From assembly GCA_036346395.1 (NCBI GenBank), contig CM070603.1, positions 28,181,045 to 28,245,044 of the forward strand: a DNA stretch of 64,000 nt, in the 5' to 3' direction. The stretch's first letter is position 1. Every line of letters begins with the position of its first letter. The notes under the pieces are model-generated. The model did not search any database, was not told the DNA's origin, and saw only the letters and a program-made list of their open reading frames with translations. Below, piece by piece: positions 1-11,274 of the stretch. A program made the translations under genes and the position numbers. Origin of the DNA: Hsuehochloa calcarea (Eukaryota > Streptophyta > Magnoliopsida > Poales > Poaceae).

Positions 1-115
1 CCGCACAAAGAAATCAATTAAGTCAAACCGGTCGACCGCCCGTAGCACACCGGCCGGACCGATTTGCCACCGGTCCGATCGGTGACTACCGCCGTCCGAC
101 CGGCCGTGGACCCTG
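1..115. repeat. LTR-type fragment rich in CGGTCNGACCG dyads
   Basis: The first ~115 bases carry several copies of the dyad-symmetric motif CCGGTCNGACCGG and degenerate forms of it. The same motif marks the SIRE-like LTRs further right (for example 19.7-21.3 kb and 32.7-33.0 kb). I infer that this is the edge of a related LTR cut by the window start. Neither LTR terminus nor a target duplication can be seen. Confidence 0.5.
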
Positions 116-1685
116 AGCCATAACCAATTGCACCACTTCAAATGGCAAAACACATTCGCCATTTGAATGCAATCTTCGACAAGGTTTCAAAGATGATATT
201 CTCGAGGTTACAAAACACATTTGCTAACCCTTAGAATACTCATCACAAGGAATAAGGTACATGGACTTACACCATTTGCAAAACGCATTTGCAAACTTAA
301 GTCACATGCTACAAGGGTTATGCATGAGCCTCGATTATTTGCAAAACACATTCGCAAATAAATAGCATCATGCCTAGATGAGCTAGAGCAAATATAATGA
401 GCTATCAACACATGACTAACTCAAATTACTAGTTAAGACCCCTCTTAATAGTACGGCAACCTATACTAGCAATCCGGTCTTCCAACCAAACACCAAGACC
501 GGTAAAAGACTAGGAACACATCCTTAGCCCTAGCTAGTCATACCTTTGCCTTGCATCTTCTTGAAGCTTGATGACGCACATCAACACTTCAAGTCCGGTC
601 TTTAACTTTGACAATCATCAACACATGATGATTTCTTCACTTCGATCTTGTCTTGAACATCATCAACACATGATGATTTCTCCATCCCGAGTCTTCACAT
701 GCATCAACACATGATGCATTCCTTCACTTGACCTCCATCAACACATGATGATTGGTCTTCTTTGTCCGGATGATCAACTCATGATCATCATTTACACTAA
801 GCTCTTGACTCGATGATCACCTCATGATCATCCCAAGTCTTCATCATCCCGGAACATAACCTATATATCCAACCCATGAAAAATGTTAGTTCCATTAATG
901 TGATCATCATTAATTACCACACTATACCATTAACTCATAATGGTGGGACAAGATACCTCAATCTTTCCTCTTTGGTAATTGATGATAACCACTTAAATTC
1001 TCATAAATTTAATGAAGATAAATGAGAGAACAATTGAGTATATATAAACTACACATGTTATATATACTCTAACATGAGTATACAAGAACTACACAAGTTC
1101 TATATACTCATAACATGAGTATTTACGAACTACATAAGTTTTGTATACTCAAAGGTTTTGTTTCAACGTAAAGATCCCAATATATGTGGAAAATGGAATA
1201 TGGATCAATACTAATGAAACCACAAAGTATAGGATAAAACTCCCCCTAAATGTGTGCATACACAAATGTGTAATAAGGTCATATGCACATATTCAAGTTT
1301 AACTTAAGGTTGAGTTCAATCCTATATTTTGGATCCGAGAAATGCAACAATATATAAGATTGAGATGTCGATTGCATACCTCGTTGTGTTTCACCTTTAT
1401 ATCCAAATGAGACTACACAAAGATAATACTTGATAAAAGAGTTAGTCTCATATTTGGATTTGTCATTAATCACCAAAACAATCCATTAACTCATAATGGC
1501 GGGTCTAGATCTTTCACCCACGAGCAATGCATGCATCAAGTTCATCATAATTCACACATCAATGGTGCATCACACATTCAACAACTAATAAAGTTCATCA
1601 CAATTCACATATCATGTTCGACAAGACAACTAATTAAGTTTAACAAATAAAATACAAATATAAATTGACATAGTTTCTTACACAT
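116..1685. other. Non-coding, short-repeat-rich stretch
   Basis: No credible coding region. Three families of short dispersed repeats follow one another. Near 149-360 there are four copies of AAAACACATTYGC or close variants. Near 605-840 there are repeats built on the palindrome ATCAACACATGATGAT and later GATCA..TCATGATCAT. Near 1,035-1,155 there are alternating units of TATACTC and CATGAGTATA around 'gaactacacaagtt'. A further repeat around CATTAACTCATAATGG occurs near 927 and again near 1,484. A minus-strand purine tract (TTAGGGGGAGTT, near 1,238) resembles a copia polypurine tract. The stretch may be the 3' non-coding part of a SIRE-like element, but this is inference. Confidence 0.45.
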
Positions 1686-1734
1686 GTGGGTAGATTACGG
1701 TGTCAGGCGAAGCGAGTGCACGGTGGAGCTTACC

Positions 1735-1874
1735 CATGCCCATACCCGTTTACCCGATGGGTAAGGAATTGTGCCCGTTTTCATACCTGTGGGCAAAAAA
1801 AGACACCCATACCCGCCTCCATTAGGGTATTCGCCCGCGGGTACGCGGGTAATCGGGCACAATTGCCATCCCTA
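1735..1874 (-). mobile_element. hAT transposon end fragment
   Basis: The segment ends, read on the minus strand, with TAGGGATGGCAATTGTGCCC. The start TAGGGATG matches the family-typical hAT terminus (Ac-like elements begin YAGGGATG). The interior is the characteristic alternation of 'acccgc' and 'gcgggta'. Only this end is recognisable; the partner TIR and the 8-bp target duplication are not found, so it is a fragment. It abuts the copia pol remnant directly. Confidence 0.55.
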
Positions 1875-1879
1875 CCCAC

Positions 1880-4054
1880 CACAGTTCTGGACTGAGGCTG
1901 TCTCTACGGCTGCATATCTCATCAATATGCAACCTTTCACTGCTCTTAAGGGTGCCAGTCCTATAGAGAGTCTCTACTCTCGAGCCCCCCAGTACACTCA
2001 TCTTCGTGTTTTTTGTTGTACTTGCTTTGTTCTGCTGCATCCTCGTGAGCGTACTAAACTATCGGCCCAGTCAGTTGAGTGTGTTTCTTGGTTATAGTTC
2101 TGAGCATAAGGGTTATCGCTGCTGGGATCCTTCCGCTCGACGGATCAGGATTTCACAAGACGTTGTCTTTGACGAATCTCGACCTTTCTTCTATCGAGAT
2201 TTGGCTTCTTCTCCTCTTTCCACTGTTGAGTCAATTGCATGGTTGATTTTTTCGGACTCTTCACCCATTTCTCCACTATCACAGTCTTCCCCTGGTCTAC
2301 CTCCAGTGGTTCCTTCTGTACCTCTGCCTTCGGTGGTGTATCCTACAACACCGTTTCTGGTTCCCACAGCACCATCATCTCGTTTCTCTGGTGTTCACTA
2401 CTCCATATGTCCTCGTCCTTCACCAGTCTCCTCTTATGGTATCATGCCGACACCCACATCTGATCCTCCTGGTGATGATCCTCCTTACATCCTTCGTGAC
2501 CGGGCATCCCTTCGACCTCCTGATCGCCTTGGATTTGCTTCAATAGCTCATGCGCTCTCTGTCACTGAGCCTAGTTCTTATCATAAGGCTGCTCCTTATT
2601 CTGAGTGGCAACTCGCTATGGCAGAAGAGCTTGATGCTCTTCGACGTACAAAGACTTGAGATATTGTACTGACCCCTATGCATGCTCGTCCGATCACGCG
2701 CAAGTGGGTGTACAAGATTAAGACCCGGTCTGATGTTACTATTGAGCACTACAAGGCTCGCCTTGTGCCCCGCGGTTTTCAGCAGGAGTATGATCGAACT
2801 ACGATGAGACTTTTGCCCCTGTTGCCCATATGACTACTGTTCGCACTCTTGTTGCGGTTGCTTCTGTTCGCCGGTGGTCTATTTCTCAGCTGGATGTTAA
2901 GAATGATTTTCTTAATGGTGTTTTGCATGAGGTCTACATGCAGCCACCATCTAGGTATTCTGTTCCTGATGGGTATGTCTGTCGTCTTCGTCGTGCTCTT
3001 TATAGCCTTAAACAGACTCCTCGTGCCTGGTTTGCACGTTTTACCTCAGTGATTACTGCTGTTGGTTTCACTATCAGTTCCCACGATCCTGCTCTTTTCG
3101 TCCATGTCTCATCTTGAGGTAGGACACTGCTTCTTCTGTATGTTGATGCCATGCTCATCACTGGTGATGATTCCTCATTTGTCACATATGTGAAGAAGCA
3201 TCTTGGTGAGCAGTTTTTAATGACTGATCTTGGTTCTCTTACATACTTTCTTGGGATTGAGGTCTCTTCCATGCCTGAGAGCTACTATCTCTCTCAGTAG
3301 AAGTATGTCCAAGATCTTCTTGACCGGTCTGGTCTAACTAATACTCGCACTGCTGAGACTCCCATGGAGCTATCCCTTCAGCTTCGTGCCACTGATGGCG
3401 ATCTTCTTGAGGATCCTACTCGATATCGTCATCTTGTTGGAAGTTTGGTGTATCTTGTGAGCACTCATCCTGATATTGCTTATGTTGTTCATATCTTGAG
3501 TCAATCCATGGCTCAGCCTACCTATATTCACTATAGTCACCTTCTTCGTGTTCTTCGCTACTTGCGTGGGACTATCTCTCGTCGTTTGTTTTTCCTTAGC
3601 TCCACCTCATTACAGCTTCAGGTGTACTCCGATGCGACCTGGGCTAGTGATCCTTCTGATCGTCGTTCTCTTTCTGCTTACTGTGTTTTTCTTGGCTCCT
3701 CTCTAATTGCCTGAAAGACTAAGAAGCAGACTGCAGTTTCCCGTTCGAGTGCTGGCAGCAGTGACAACAGATGTTACTTGGTTGAGGTGGCTAATTGCAG
3801 ATTTTGGCGTACCTGTGGTGAGACCTATAACTCTTTTGTCTGACAGTATAGGTGCTATCAGCATTGCTCGAGACCCAGTGAAGCATGAGCTCACCAAGCA
3901 TATTGGTGTGGATGCTTCTTACACTCGCTCACAGGTGCAGGAGGGAGTACTTGCTTTACAGTTTGTGCCATCAGAACTACAAGTTGCTGACTGCTTAACG
4001 AAGTCACAAACTAGGACACAACATTTGTATTTTCTCTCCAAACTCTATGTGTGA
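1880..4054 (+). pseudogene. Ty1/copia pol remnant (integrase C-term, RT, RNase H)
   Basis: This is the 3' part of a copia polyprotein that would insert element cDNA and reverse-transcribe RNA. In order: the integrase C-terminal part (motif QFWTEAVSTAAYLIN, then FLGYSSEHKGYRCWDP after a frameshift near 2,080); a Ser/Pro-rich linker; reverse transcriptase (KARLVPRGFQQ, then QLDVKNDFLNG, ALYSLKQTPRAWF); the catalytic box; and RNase H (YSDATWASDPSDRRS). The last piece ends ADCLTKSQTRTQH at a stop at 4,054. Stops occur near 2,657, 3,117, 3,298 and 3,713, and there are several frameshifts. The catalytic YVDD is YVDA at 3,139-3,150, so the enzyme would be inactive even if restored. The 5' half is missing at the hAT fragment. 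Confidence 0.9.
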
Positions 4055-4077
4055 TCCACCATGAGTTTGAGAGGGGT

Positions 4078-4267
4078 TGTTAGAATAGGACTCTAAAATA
4101 GGATATTATTTCGGTTTCCTTATCTGTAATGTTTCCTTATCTGTAACCCCTTTTGTACTCCCTATATATTGCCCATTATACCCTCTTAAATACACACACA
4201 TGATTTGTAACAAGCACAACCCCACCGCCTAACCCCTGCCTCACGTTAAACTCTGAAATGTCTAACA
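4078..4267 (+). mobile_element. 190-bp copia 3' LTR
   Basis: The LTR starts TGTTAGAATAGG and ends TGTCTAACA, so the termini form the inverted repeat TGTTAGA/TCTAACA. It lies 23 bp after the pol stop codon and follows a purine-rich GAGTTTGAGAGGGG tract that serves as polypurine tract. It contains a TATA-like TATATATTGCCC. The partner 5' LTR is not in the window. Confidence 0.85.
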
Positions 4268-4685
4268 AAAACGAGGTCCCTAATGCACGGGATCACCATT
4301 GCACAATGACACCAAGAAATCCCATCGTCGTAGGTGTTACTGCATTAGTGCGAGGCTAGCAAGTAGTCGTCCTCGGCAATGTAGATTTTGCAGGAACCTC
4401 CATTGTCCTCCAGATTGCTGAGATATGTAATTTGAATATTTAATATGATTCAATTCAAGCTTACCATATTAGCGAATTAGTATTCTTACTTAGAGTTCAA
4501 CTCATGTTATCCTGTTATATACCTCTTGATGCTGCACGGGAAGTGAAACGTCTCATTATAATACCTTGCGATTTGTAAACACTCCTCACATAGTGATCAT
4601 CGCCGGTTGGTGCATGTGATTTTTTTCCCGCAAGGGTTTTTCACGTAAAATTTGTGTCTCATGTTGCCTCTTTTTTTTTCTAACA
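4268..4685 (+). mobile_element. Probable 5' LTR remnant of a second copia element
   Basis: The right edge is a clear LTR end: a pyrimidine run, then TCTAACA at 4,679-4,685, followed by two bases and a Met-tRNA-type primer binding site. The phrase 'cccgcaagggtttttcacgt' shortly upstream is typical of grass copia LTR ends (from memory of the family). I cannot define the left edge, so part of the stretch may be unrelated. Confidence 0.55.
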
Positions 4686-4687
4686 AG

Positions 4688-4699
4688 TGGTATCAGAAC
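4688..4699 (+). other. Primer binding site (initiator Met tRNA)
   Basis: TGGTATCAGAAC sits two bases after the LTR end. The canonical copia site is TGGTATCAGAGC, so there is one mismatch at the eleventh position. Confidence 0.8.
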
Positions 4700-5400
4700 A
4701 CAGGAGATTAGGGTTTGGAGAGAGATACGAAGAAAAAAATATCAGATCCGATTCCGCCACCGTCGTCTCGCGTAGCCGTCTTCGTCTCCCGTGCACATCA
4801 TCCCGAGCGCTTCACTCCTCGCTTTTTTTCTCAGCGCATCATCGACAGATGTCTTCAGCGTGTCGTCATTTGAAGGTGTCACGCGCAGCGGCGCGGCCTC
4901 GCCTAGAGTCCAAGCAGCCAGCGCCGCTTCTTTGTGTCGCCTTGGTTCGTGTGCCACCTCGATTTGTGTAGCATGGGCGATTGAAGTCCAACCAAAAACC
5001 AATAGCTCTGTTCGGAAGACAAGTCCAGCAGCACGAAGCCCGAGAAGGAGTAGCAGTGCTGTCGGCTTGGCGTTTCTCTGGAGATTTTCTTTGCTACATC
5101 CAAAGTGAAAGTGGTAACCTTTCTTTAATTAACTACCGAGCAACCTTTTCTTGTTGATTCACGTGGTGTGATCAAATTCTGGACATCTTTGCTTCGGCCA
5201 CCCAATAAGTGCACCAGGAGTTTCAAAGATCTTTGATTCGCGTACACATAAGGTGTTCCAAAGAGATCGTGATTTTTGCTAGGTTTACACAGATCAGTAC
5301 TAGCAAATTTAAGGTTTTATTCCTCATGGTAGCTTTGGAGTATGATCTTCCACTCCTGGATCGAGATACAAGATTTTCACTGTGGCAAGTCAAGACGAGG
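4700..5400 (+). pseudogene. Copia leader and truncated gag start
   Basis: A GC-rich untranslated leader runs from the primer site to an ATG at 5,326. From there the frame reads MVALEYDLPLLDRDTRFSLW then QVK, which is the conserved N-terminus of plant copia Gag. After about 25 residues the gag similarity stops near 5,397 and sequence of a gypsy element begins. No other part of this copia element is present nearby, so it is a truncated, chimeric remnant. The ATG choice follows the family-typical start. Confidence 0.7.
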
Positions 5401-5409
5401 AAAGACCGT

Positions 5410-6247
5410 AAGTGATGAGGACATCCCTACTATGGATACAGCCATGCCTACACACATAACTCATCCACAACTAATACAAGGACCTCTTACCCGAGCTCAT
5501 GCTCGCCAACTTAATTACCAGGTGAATTCGTTCATATGTTTATATATTACTGAGAATAAACCGTTACCTAATGCAAATGATTTAATCGTGATTAGGAACA
5601 TGGGAACGGACCAAGGAGAGGCTTGTGGAGTCATGGACATGCATGGAAGGCATAATGTAGGTCACCACGTCACTTTGGGTCCATGTCAAGCAAGAGTTCG
5701 AGTTGGGCTCGTTCTGGATTCGAATTCGGACTGCTGCGACAGTACTAAGTTTAAACGGCCATAACTTCTTCATACGGACTCCGTTTGGGGCGATTCTGGA
5801 CTTCATGGAAAGCTTATCAAGTCTACTTTCCAACGGATCCAATATAATCATCAAACTCCATCTGAGCCAACCACAATTGTTAAAAGAGTCCACGTTAGTT
5901 TTGAGTACGAGTCAAAAGGCTGCTGTGCCACCTTCACTTGGGCCCATGGGCCTTGTAACCCTAGGGGCGTGCGTCCACTTTGCTGGCCGCCACCCTGGTC
6001 ATCTCCCTATATAGGAGCCGCCGTCTCCTTTCGTTAGAACTTGGATTTCGTTTGATTAGTTTCTCCTTTGTGAAAACTCTCGTTCTTCGTTTGTGTCCAC
6101 TAGACCAATCGTAAAGGACCTCTGCATAATTCCACCTTTTGAACTCAATCATATATTTGCAATTCAGATTGCTTTTTACCTCGTTCTTGCTTGTTCTTCG
6201 ATTGCTTGCAGGAATTGATCCTCGTAATCAGGTCAACCGGGTCTTTG
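5410..6247 (+). mobile_element. Ty3/gypsy 3' fragment (pol tail plus LTR part)
   Basis: The frame at about 5,415-5,690 reads GPLTRAHARQLNYQVNSF, which matches the conserved tail of a grass gypsy polyprotein (PLTRARAKQLNxQV type). It is followed by non-coding sequence with 'taaacggccataacttctt', a motif common in the 3' region of these elements, and by a TATA-like CTATATAGG near 6,007. The fragment ends where the truncated LTR of the next element begins. No gypsy LTR termini can be placed with confidence. Confidence 0.6.
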
Positions 6248-6444
6248 GAAACTTGAGAAAGAGACTCTTGTGAACCTTTGGAAAGTTATAGCATAGCTTG
6301 ATATCCTCCCAAGATGTTGTACATGTCACGGAATCATCAACTTTGTGAACTCTCGCATTGGTGGAATGTGTAGTGTATAATAGTCATAACTTGTTATCTC
6401 CAAATCACATGCCCATCTATTGAAAGTAGACTTGATAAGCTTTC

Positions 6445-6520
<76 letters not shown>

Positions 6521-7130
6521 GTATGCTAGATCATTCGGATTTTATGCGAAGATCATCGTGAACCTGAGAAGCATCGTGTTCTTTATCTTCCAATAAACCT
6601 TCCCCTTGAAACCTGACAACAAGCGATGACCCGCTATTAGGCAGTATAATATTCTCTACTAATTTAAAATGAAATTTAGGGAACAGATTCACCTGTTGGA
6701 TAAGCTTCTCTTGTTTTTCAACTCTTTTAGTAAGCTCATGTTGTTCTGAGGTACTTGATGAATTGAAAACACTATATGGAACAACATAGCTAAGGATGTC
6801 CGCATCATCCTCCCTTTCTTAAAAAAAACCCGTCCTCGGCTTTTGATAGCCTTAAAATGTGCTAGAAAAAGAAAACAACGTATATGCATGGTATATGTAT
6901 GAATCAATTATTGTCTTTTTCTTGTTGTTTTGTCCAATCGATAGCCCGAAATCACATTTCAAATTGCACAACTGACTCTTATGATAAAATTTCACCTTCC
7001 CAACACAAAGTCAAGTAAAGTGGGTGAAAGGCAATGGATACTATTCCATGCTTCAACTGCACTACTCTGATTAGTTATACATTTAAGAGATAAACAAGTA
7101 GGTATCATGTTGCGTTCTAAACAATAGACA
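6248..7130 (-). mobile_element. Truncated 3' LTR of gag-only element
   Basis: This matches 10,430-11,274 almost base for base apart from an expanded dinucleotide tract and small indels. Read on the minus strand it begins TGTCTATTG (plus-strand end AATAGACA at 7,130), the same as the complete LTR. It covers only the first ~0.85 kb; the remaining 0.7 kb of the LTR is missing, replaced by the gypsy fragment on its left. No target duplication can be checked because of this truncation. Confidence 0.75.
6448..6517. repeat. (AT)n microsatellite, about 35 units
   Basis: An uninterrupted AT dinucleotide run of about 70 bp lies inside the truncated LTR. The homologous position of the other LTR (near 10,652) has only about four units, so the array grew after the element inserted, or shrank in the sister LTR. 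Confidence 0.95.
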
Positions 7131-7165
7131 CTTGTATTTAAACCTATCTTAAATTGACCATGGCA

Positions 7166-8658
7166 TTACTCAATAGATGGTTTGTGCAAAATATGTAATT
7201 TTAAATGAACAAGATTATCACAGGTAATGCATATTCGATAAAATTGAAACATGTTGTCTACACCAAAATCTCCAATCAAATTGAATTTATATGTGTATAT
7301 GTAGCTATTTACTAGTGATCTTAAGTGTGAAATTTCAAGAACCTTCTTAATAACACTAACTAGCTCTTTAGGTTTATCGAATATGATATAACACAAAGAA
7401 TCATTAAGGGATATTCTAGTAAGAACTTCTGTATGAGTAATCAATTCCATATTATGCAAATTAAGAATATCAAATTGAGAACTTGGAATCATCAAAGTAA
7501 TAATGAAGTTCTCAGTTTTACGCTCCTTATCTTGATGATCTATCGATTTAGTACCAATAGTGTTACCTTGATCGTCCTCCTCAGTTGATGTAGGTGCCGT
7601 GTGTATCGTAATGTCATCATGTAACCACGGGGTAGCAGGCATTCCCTCTCCAACCATGGTTACCTCTTCATCTTTCTCTTCCAATGGTGAGGGCTCTTGA
7701 ATGTCCAACTTCTTATTTGCTTGGTCCACCTGCACAATGTGAGATACAACACTAGAAATAGAGGGTAAGTTGTTAGGTTCAAAAATAATCTTACTGGTCA
7801 TATCATCTATCTCTCTCATTTCTTTTGGTGTATCTCTCATACTCTCAATTGGGATGCTCTCAACCTCGCATATGGTGGAATCACACAGCTCACTCTTTTG
7901 ATCACTTTCACGCAATTTGGCTATGTGGCTCTCATTCTCACATGGGTTTTGATACATTTCATCCTTGTAAGACCGTGGGCCAGCAATGACACAACTACCA
8001 CCAACCACGACGTCCTCACGTGTTGCGGGTTGTGGCAGGGCAGCACTACTCATCACCTCGGTCGAAGAAAAATTCTCATGCTCGATCTTCTTCTCAAGTG
8101 ACACACCAGTGGATGAATAAGAACTAAAGAGTCGGTGCAGATTTAATTGATGTGCTTGCATGTCTTTAAGTCTCTTTTCCGCCTTCATAGCATATTTCAC
8201 AAGATCTTGCAGACTACGAAAATATTCATCCTGAAGTGCAGCAACGATATATTAATTTAAGCCTGCTTTGAAGTATGTCTTTTCTTGATATGTACTACTG
8301 ATATTGGCATGACGCATTGCATGATTCAACTCAATATAGTAATCTTGGACAACTTTGCATCCTTGTGTAATGCTCTCCACGTGGCGTAGTAGTTCTCGCT
8401 CATAATAGGATGGAACAAATTCTCTTCTCATGACCTTTTTTAAATAGACCCAAGATGTAATGAATTATTTTTCACTTAGTTATTGCCACCAACTAGAGGC
8501 ATAGTCCGTAAAAACATAGTGGCCACTCTCACTTCCTTGGCTTCTAATTCGAACTTCTGGGATTCAAGCTCGAACTCCATGTTTTGTACCCACTCAAGAT
8601 ACTCCTCTAGATCATTACTACCATAAAAGGGAAGATATGTATACTCGCGATCTGCCAT
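7166..8658 (-). pseudogene. Gag-like protein of a non-autonomous LTR element
   Basis: The minus-strand ATG at 8,658 begins MADREYTYLPFYGSNDLEEY, with LEWVQNMEFELES following, which resembles the N-terminus of a gypsy-type retrotransposon Gag domain. After 60 residues there is a stop and a decayed stretch with recognisable gag remnants (LQDEYF, LQDLVKYAMKAEKRLKDMQ). From 8,200 to 7,166 a single 344-residue frame is open. Its middle is acidic and hydrophilic. Its last ~110 residues (from ENFIITLMIPSSQFDIL) are hydrophobic/basic and unlike any family I recognise. No protease, RT or integrase is found between the LTRs, so the element would depend on another element's enzymes. Alternative: an ordinary gypsy element that lost pol and picked up foreign sequence. 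Confidence 0.65.
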
Positions 8659-9702
8659 TTGTTAGTAGCAAAGCAAAGAATATGTATGTCGGTGTATGTG
8701 TTTCTCTCAAACTCACTTGTCTTACCAAATTACATTCTTACCTTTCCGAAGTGAATTGAGGTGACAAACTCACACTTGATATTACAGGTTAACACACCGT
8801 GAGAATGAGCGAATTTCAAGAGCAAGTCAAAGCACGACAATGGATGTTATGTGGAGCTTGGTATGGATACCTACTTAATCTAAAAATTCTAGGTATTGTA
8901 AAGCTAAGTAATTATCCAAACTAGAATTCAATGCCTAGTTGCCGATCACAAAGATATAAGTGAAAAAAATCAAAGCAACTCACACGCGAAGATATTGGAA
9001 CTTAATGCAATCAAGGAATGAGCTATGTAACATATAAGTGAAGAACAAAATAGCATGTATTGCATAAGTTATAGAAAGACGCTAGCTAATTGCAAATAAT
9101 GAAACTAGGGCACAAGATTGCACAAAATATTGATATTATAACAATTGAATTAAGAATGAGTGGGGATTTTCGCTCAAGTTTATGGTTCGGCTTTTCACTT
9201 TCATTTTCTTCTTTTCTCCTTTTCTCTTTTCTTTTCTTTTCTTTTCTTTTTCTCTTCTCTTTTTCCTTCCTTTTTTTGAACTATGGCCAAAATTCTTGCT
9301 CTACCAAAACAAGACAAAATTATTTCCCACCTTTTTTATCTTTGAACAATTGCAAGAACACAAATATTAATATGCAGCCCTAAGCAACGCTTTAGCTAGT
9401 CTTAAATAGGTTCAAAGTAATCGCAAAAGGATTGAAATGTTCACAAAGAATAAATTGGTGTCTCAATTTTTTTGTGTTTTTTATAAACACGACTAAAAAA
9501 AATCAAACTAGGCTCAAATAAAAAGCAACACAAAAGAATTCAAGATCAGCAAACTAAACTTGATTCTAACAGACAAAAATTTAACAAAACTCACTAGAAT
9601 AACAAATTAAATACTACGGCTGAAAGAAAATTTTTTGTATGGCTTTTTCGTGTATAGGAAAAAATTTACATAACTGGATAAAGATCATGCCGAGTCAATG
9701 GA
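8659..9702 (-). other. 5' leader of the gag-only element
   Basis: A-rich and T-rich non-coding sequence between the primer site and the gag ATG. It includes a long pure-pyrimidine tract at about 9,197-9,278 (repeats of TTTTC), which reads as a polypurine tract on the element's sense strand. Plus-strand reading frames across it encode only Phe/Ser/Leu runs and are not genes. Confidence 0.55.
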
Positions 9703-9714
9703 GCTCTGATACCA
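9703..9714 (-). other. Primer binding site (initiator Met tRNA)
   Basis: On the minus strand this reads TGGTATCAGAGC, a perfect initiator-Met-tRNA site. Three bases separate it from the LTR end at 9,718. It fixes the element's orientation (minus) and its LTR boundary. Confidence 0.9.
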
Positions 9715-9717
9715 AGA

Positions 9718-11274
9718 TGATACGGGGTGCCCGATCTTCTCGACGTAGGATCGAAGATAACTTGCACGCTTGACTTGACAAATCGTAGTTGCTCACCCGA
9801 TGCCATTGCATGAACTTGCAACTCTTTAATTCGTCTAATCTCACATGTACTCCACCTGACCACCAAGTGCAGTTTTACCGATCCCTCAATTCCCAACGGA
9901 AAGATACAACGGTCTTTGGAAGAAAACACTCTATTCGCCTTCAAGTCGTTGGCCTTCACCAAACTTCTTGGAAGAATCAAGCGTTGATGCAAAAAGTAAT
10001 CAAAATCTTTAATCGTGGTCTGAGGTTACAATGGGGGTCTAACCCTCAATATATAGTGTCCTTCTCCACCTTATGGCTGGCCAAGAGGCCCTATACCTAC
10101 TCTATTTTGGATTAGGAGTCCTACTCCAATTCGAACACAATCTAGAAAAAAAAAGAAACTCTAATTTTACAACCATCACATTGTTTCGGGCATATCTTTT
10201 GATGCATGTTGAATTTCAGACTGAGAGAGGATCCATTGGATCGGTCTTGGAGTTATCTTTCCAACAAGCACAAGAACATCCAAATCGGACTCCGTTTGTG
10301 AAGTTATGACCATTTTACTCCGGCTGTCCTGCTGATTCCGAATCTGAATTTGATGCTGATTCCGAATCCGAATTGAATCCAAACCTTCCTATCTTCAATT
10401 TCATTAATTGAAACGACTTGAATTCATGTGAAACTTGAGAAAGAGACTCTTGTGAACCTTTGGAAAGTTATAGCATAGCTTGATATCCTCCCAAGATGTT
10501 GTACATGCCACGGAATCATCAACTTTGTCAACTCTAGCGCATTGGTCGGTCTGAATGTGTAGCATGTACTCGAATAGCCATAACTTGTTATAGAATGCTT
10601 CAAATCACATGTCGTTTGATATAGTGGAAAGTATACTTGATAAGCTTTCCAAATATATATATTGTGTATGCTAGATACTTTGGATTTTCTGCGAAGATCA
10701 TCGTGAACCTGAGAAGCATCGTGTTCTTTATCTTCCAATAAACCTTCCCCTTGAAACCTGACAACAAGTGATGACCCGCTATTAGGTAGTATAATATTCT
10801 CTACTAATTTAAAAGGAAATTCAGGGAACAGATTCACCTGTTGGATAAGCTTCTCTTGTTTTTCAACTCTTTTAGTAAGCTCATGTTGTTCTGAGGTACT
10901 TGATGAATTGAAAACACTATATGGAACAACATAGCTAAGGATGTCCGCATCATCCTCCCTTTCTTAAAAAAAACCGTCCTCGGCTTTTGATAGTCTGAAA
11001 ATGTGCTAGACAAAGAAAACAATGTATATGCATGGTATATGTATGAATCAATTATTGTCTTTTTCTTGTTGTTTTGTCCAATCGATAGCTCGAAATCACA
11101 TTTCAAATTGCACAACTGGCTCTTATGATAAAATTTCACCTTCCCAACACAAAGTCAAGTAAAGTGGGTGAAAGGCAATGGATACTATTCTATGCTTCAA
11201 CTGCGCTACTCTGATTAGTTTTACATTTAAGAGATAAACAAGTAGGTATCATGTTGCGTTCTAAACAATAGACA
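9718..11274 (-). mobile_element. Complete 5' LTR of gag-only element (1,557 bp)
   Basis: Read on the minus strand the LTR begins TGTCTATTGTTTAG at 11,274 and ends CACCCCGTATCA at 9,718, giving TG...CA termini. The left boundary is set by the primer site next to it, the right boundary by the end of similarity with the truncated LTR at 7,130. The flank at 11,275 is CTGCG; its expected duplicate on the other side was lost with the truncation. Confidence 0.8.

Noticed and set aside
9090..9383. Phe/Ser/Leu-rich frame of 97 codons, apparently a membrane peptide
   Set aside because: Produced by a pyrimidine tract in the leader of an LTR element.
6248..11274. Reading the 6.2-7.1 and 10.4-11.3 kb match as a fourth segmental duplication
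   Set aside because: The matched ends coincide with an LTR terminus (TGTCTATTG), a primer binding site lies next to the complete copy, and gag-like sequence lies between. A retrotransposon with LTRs explains it better.
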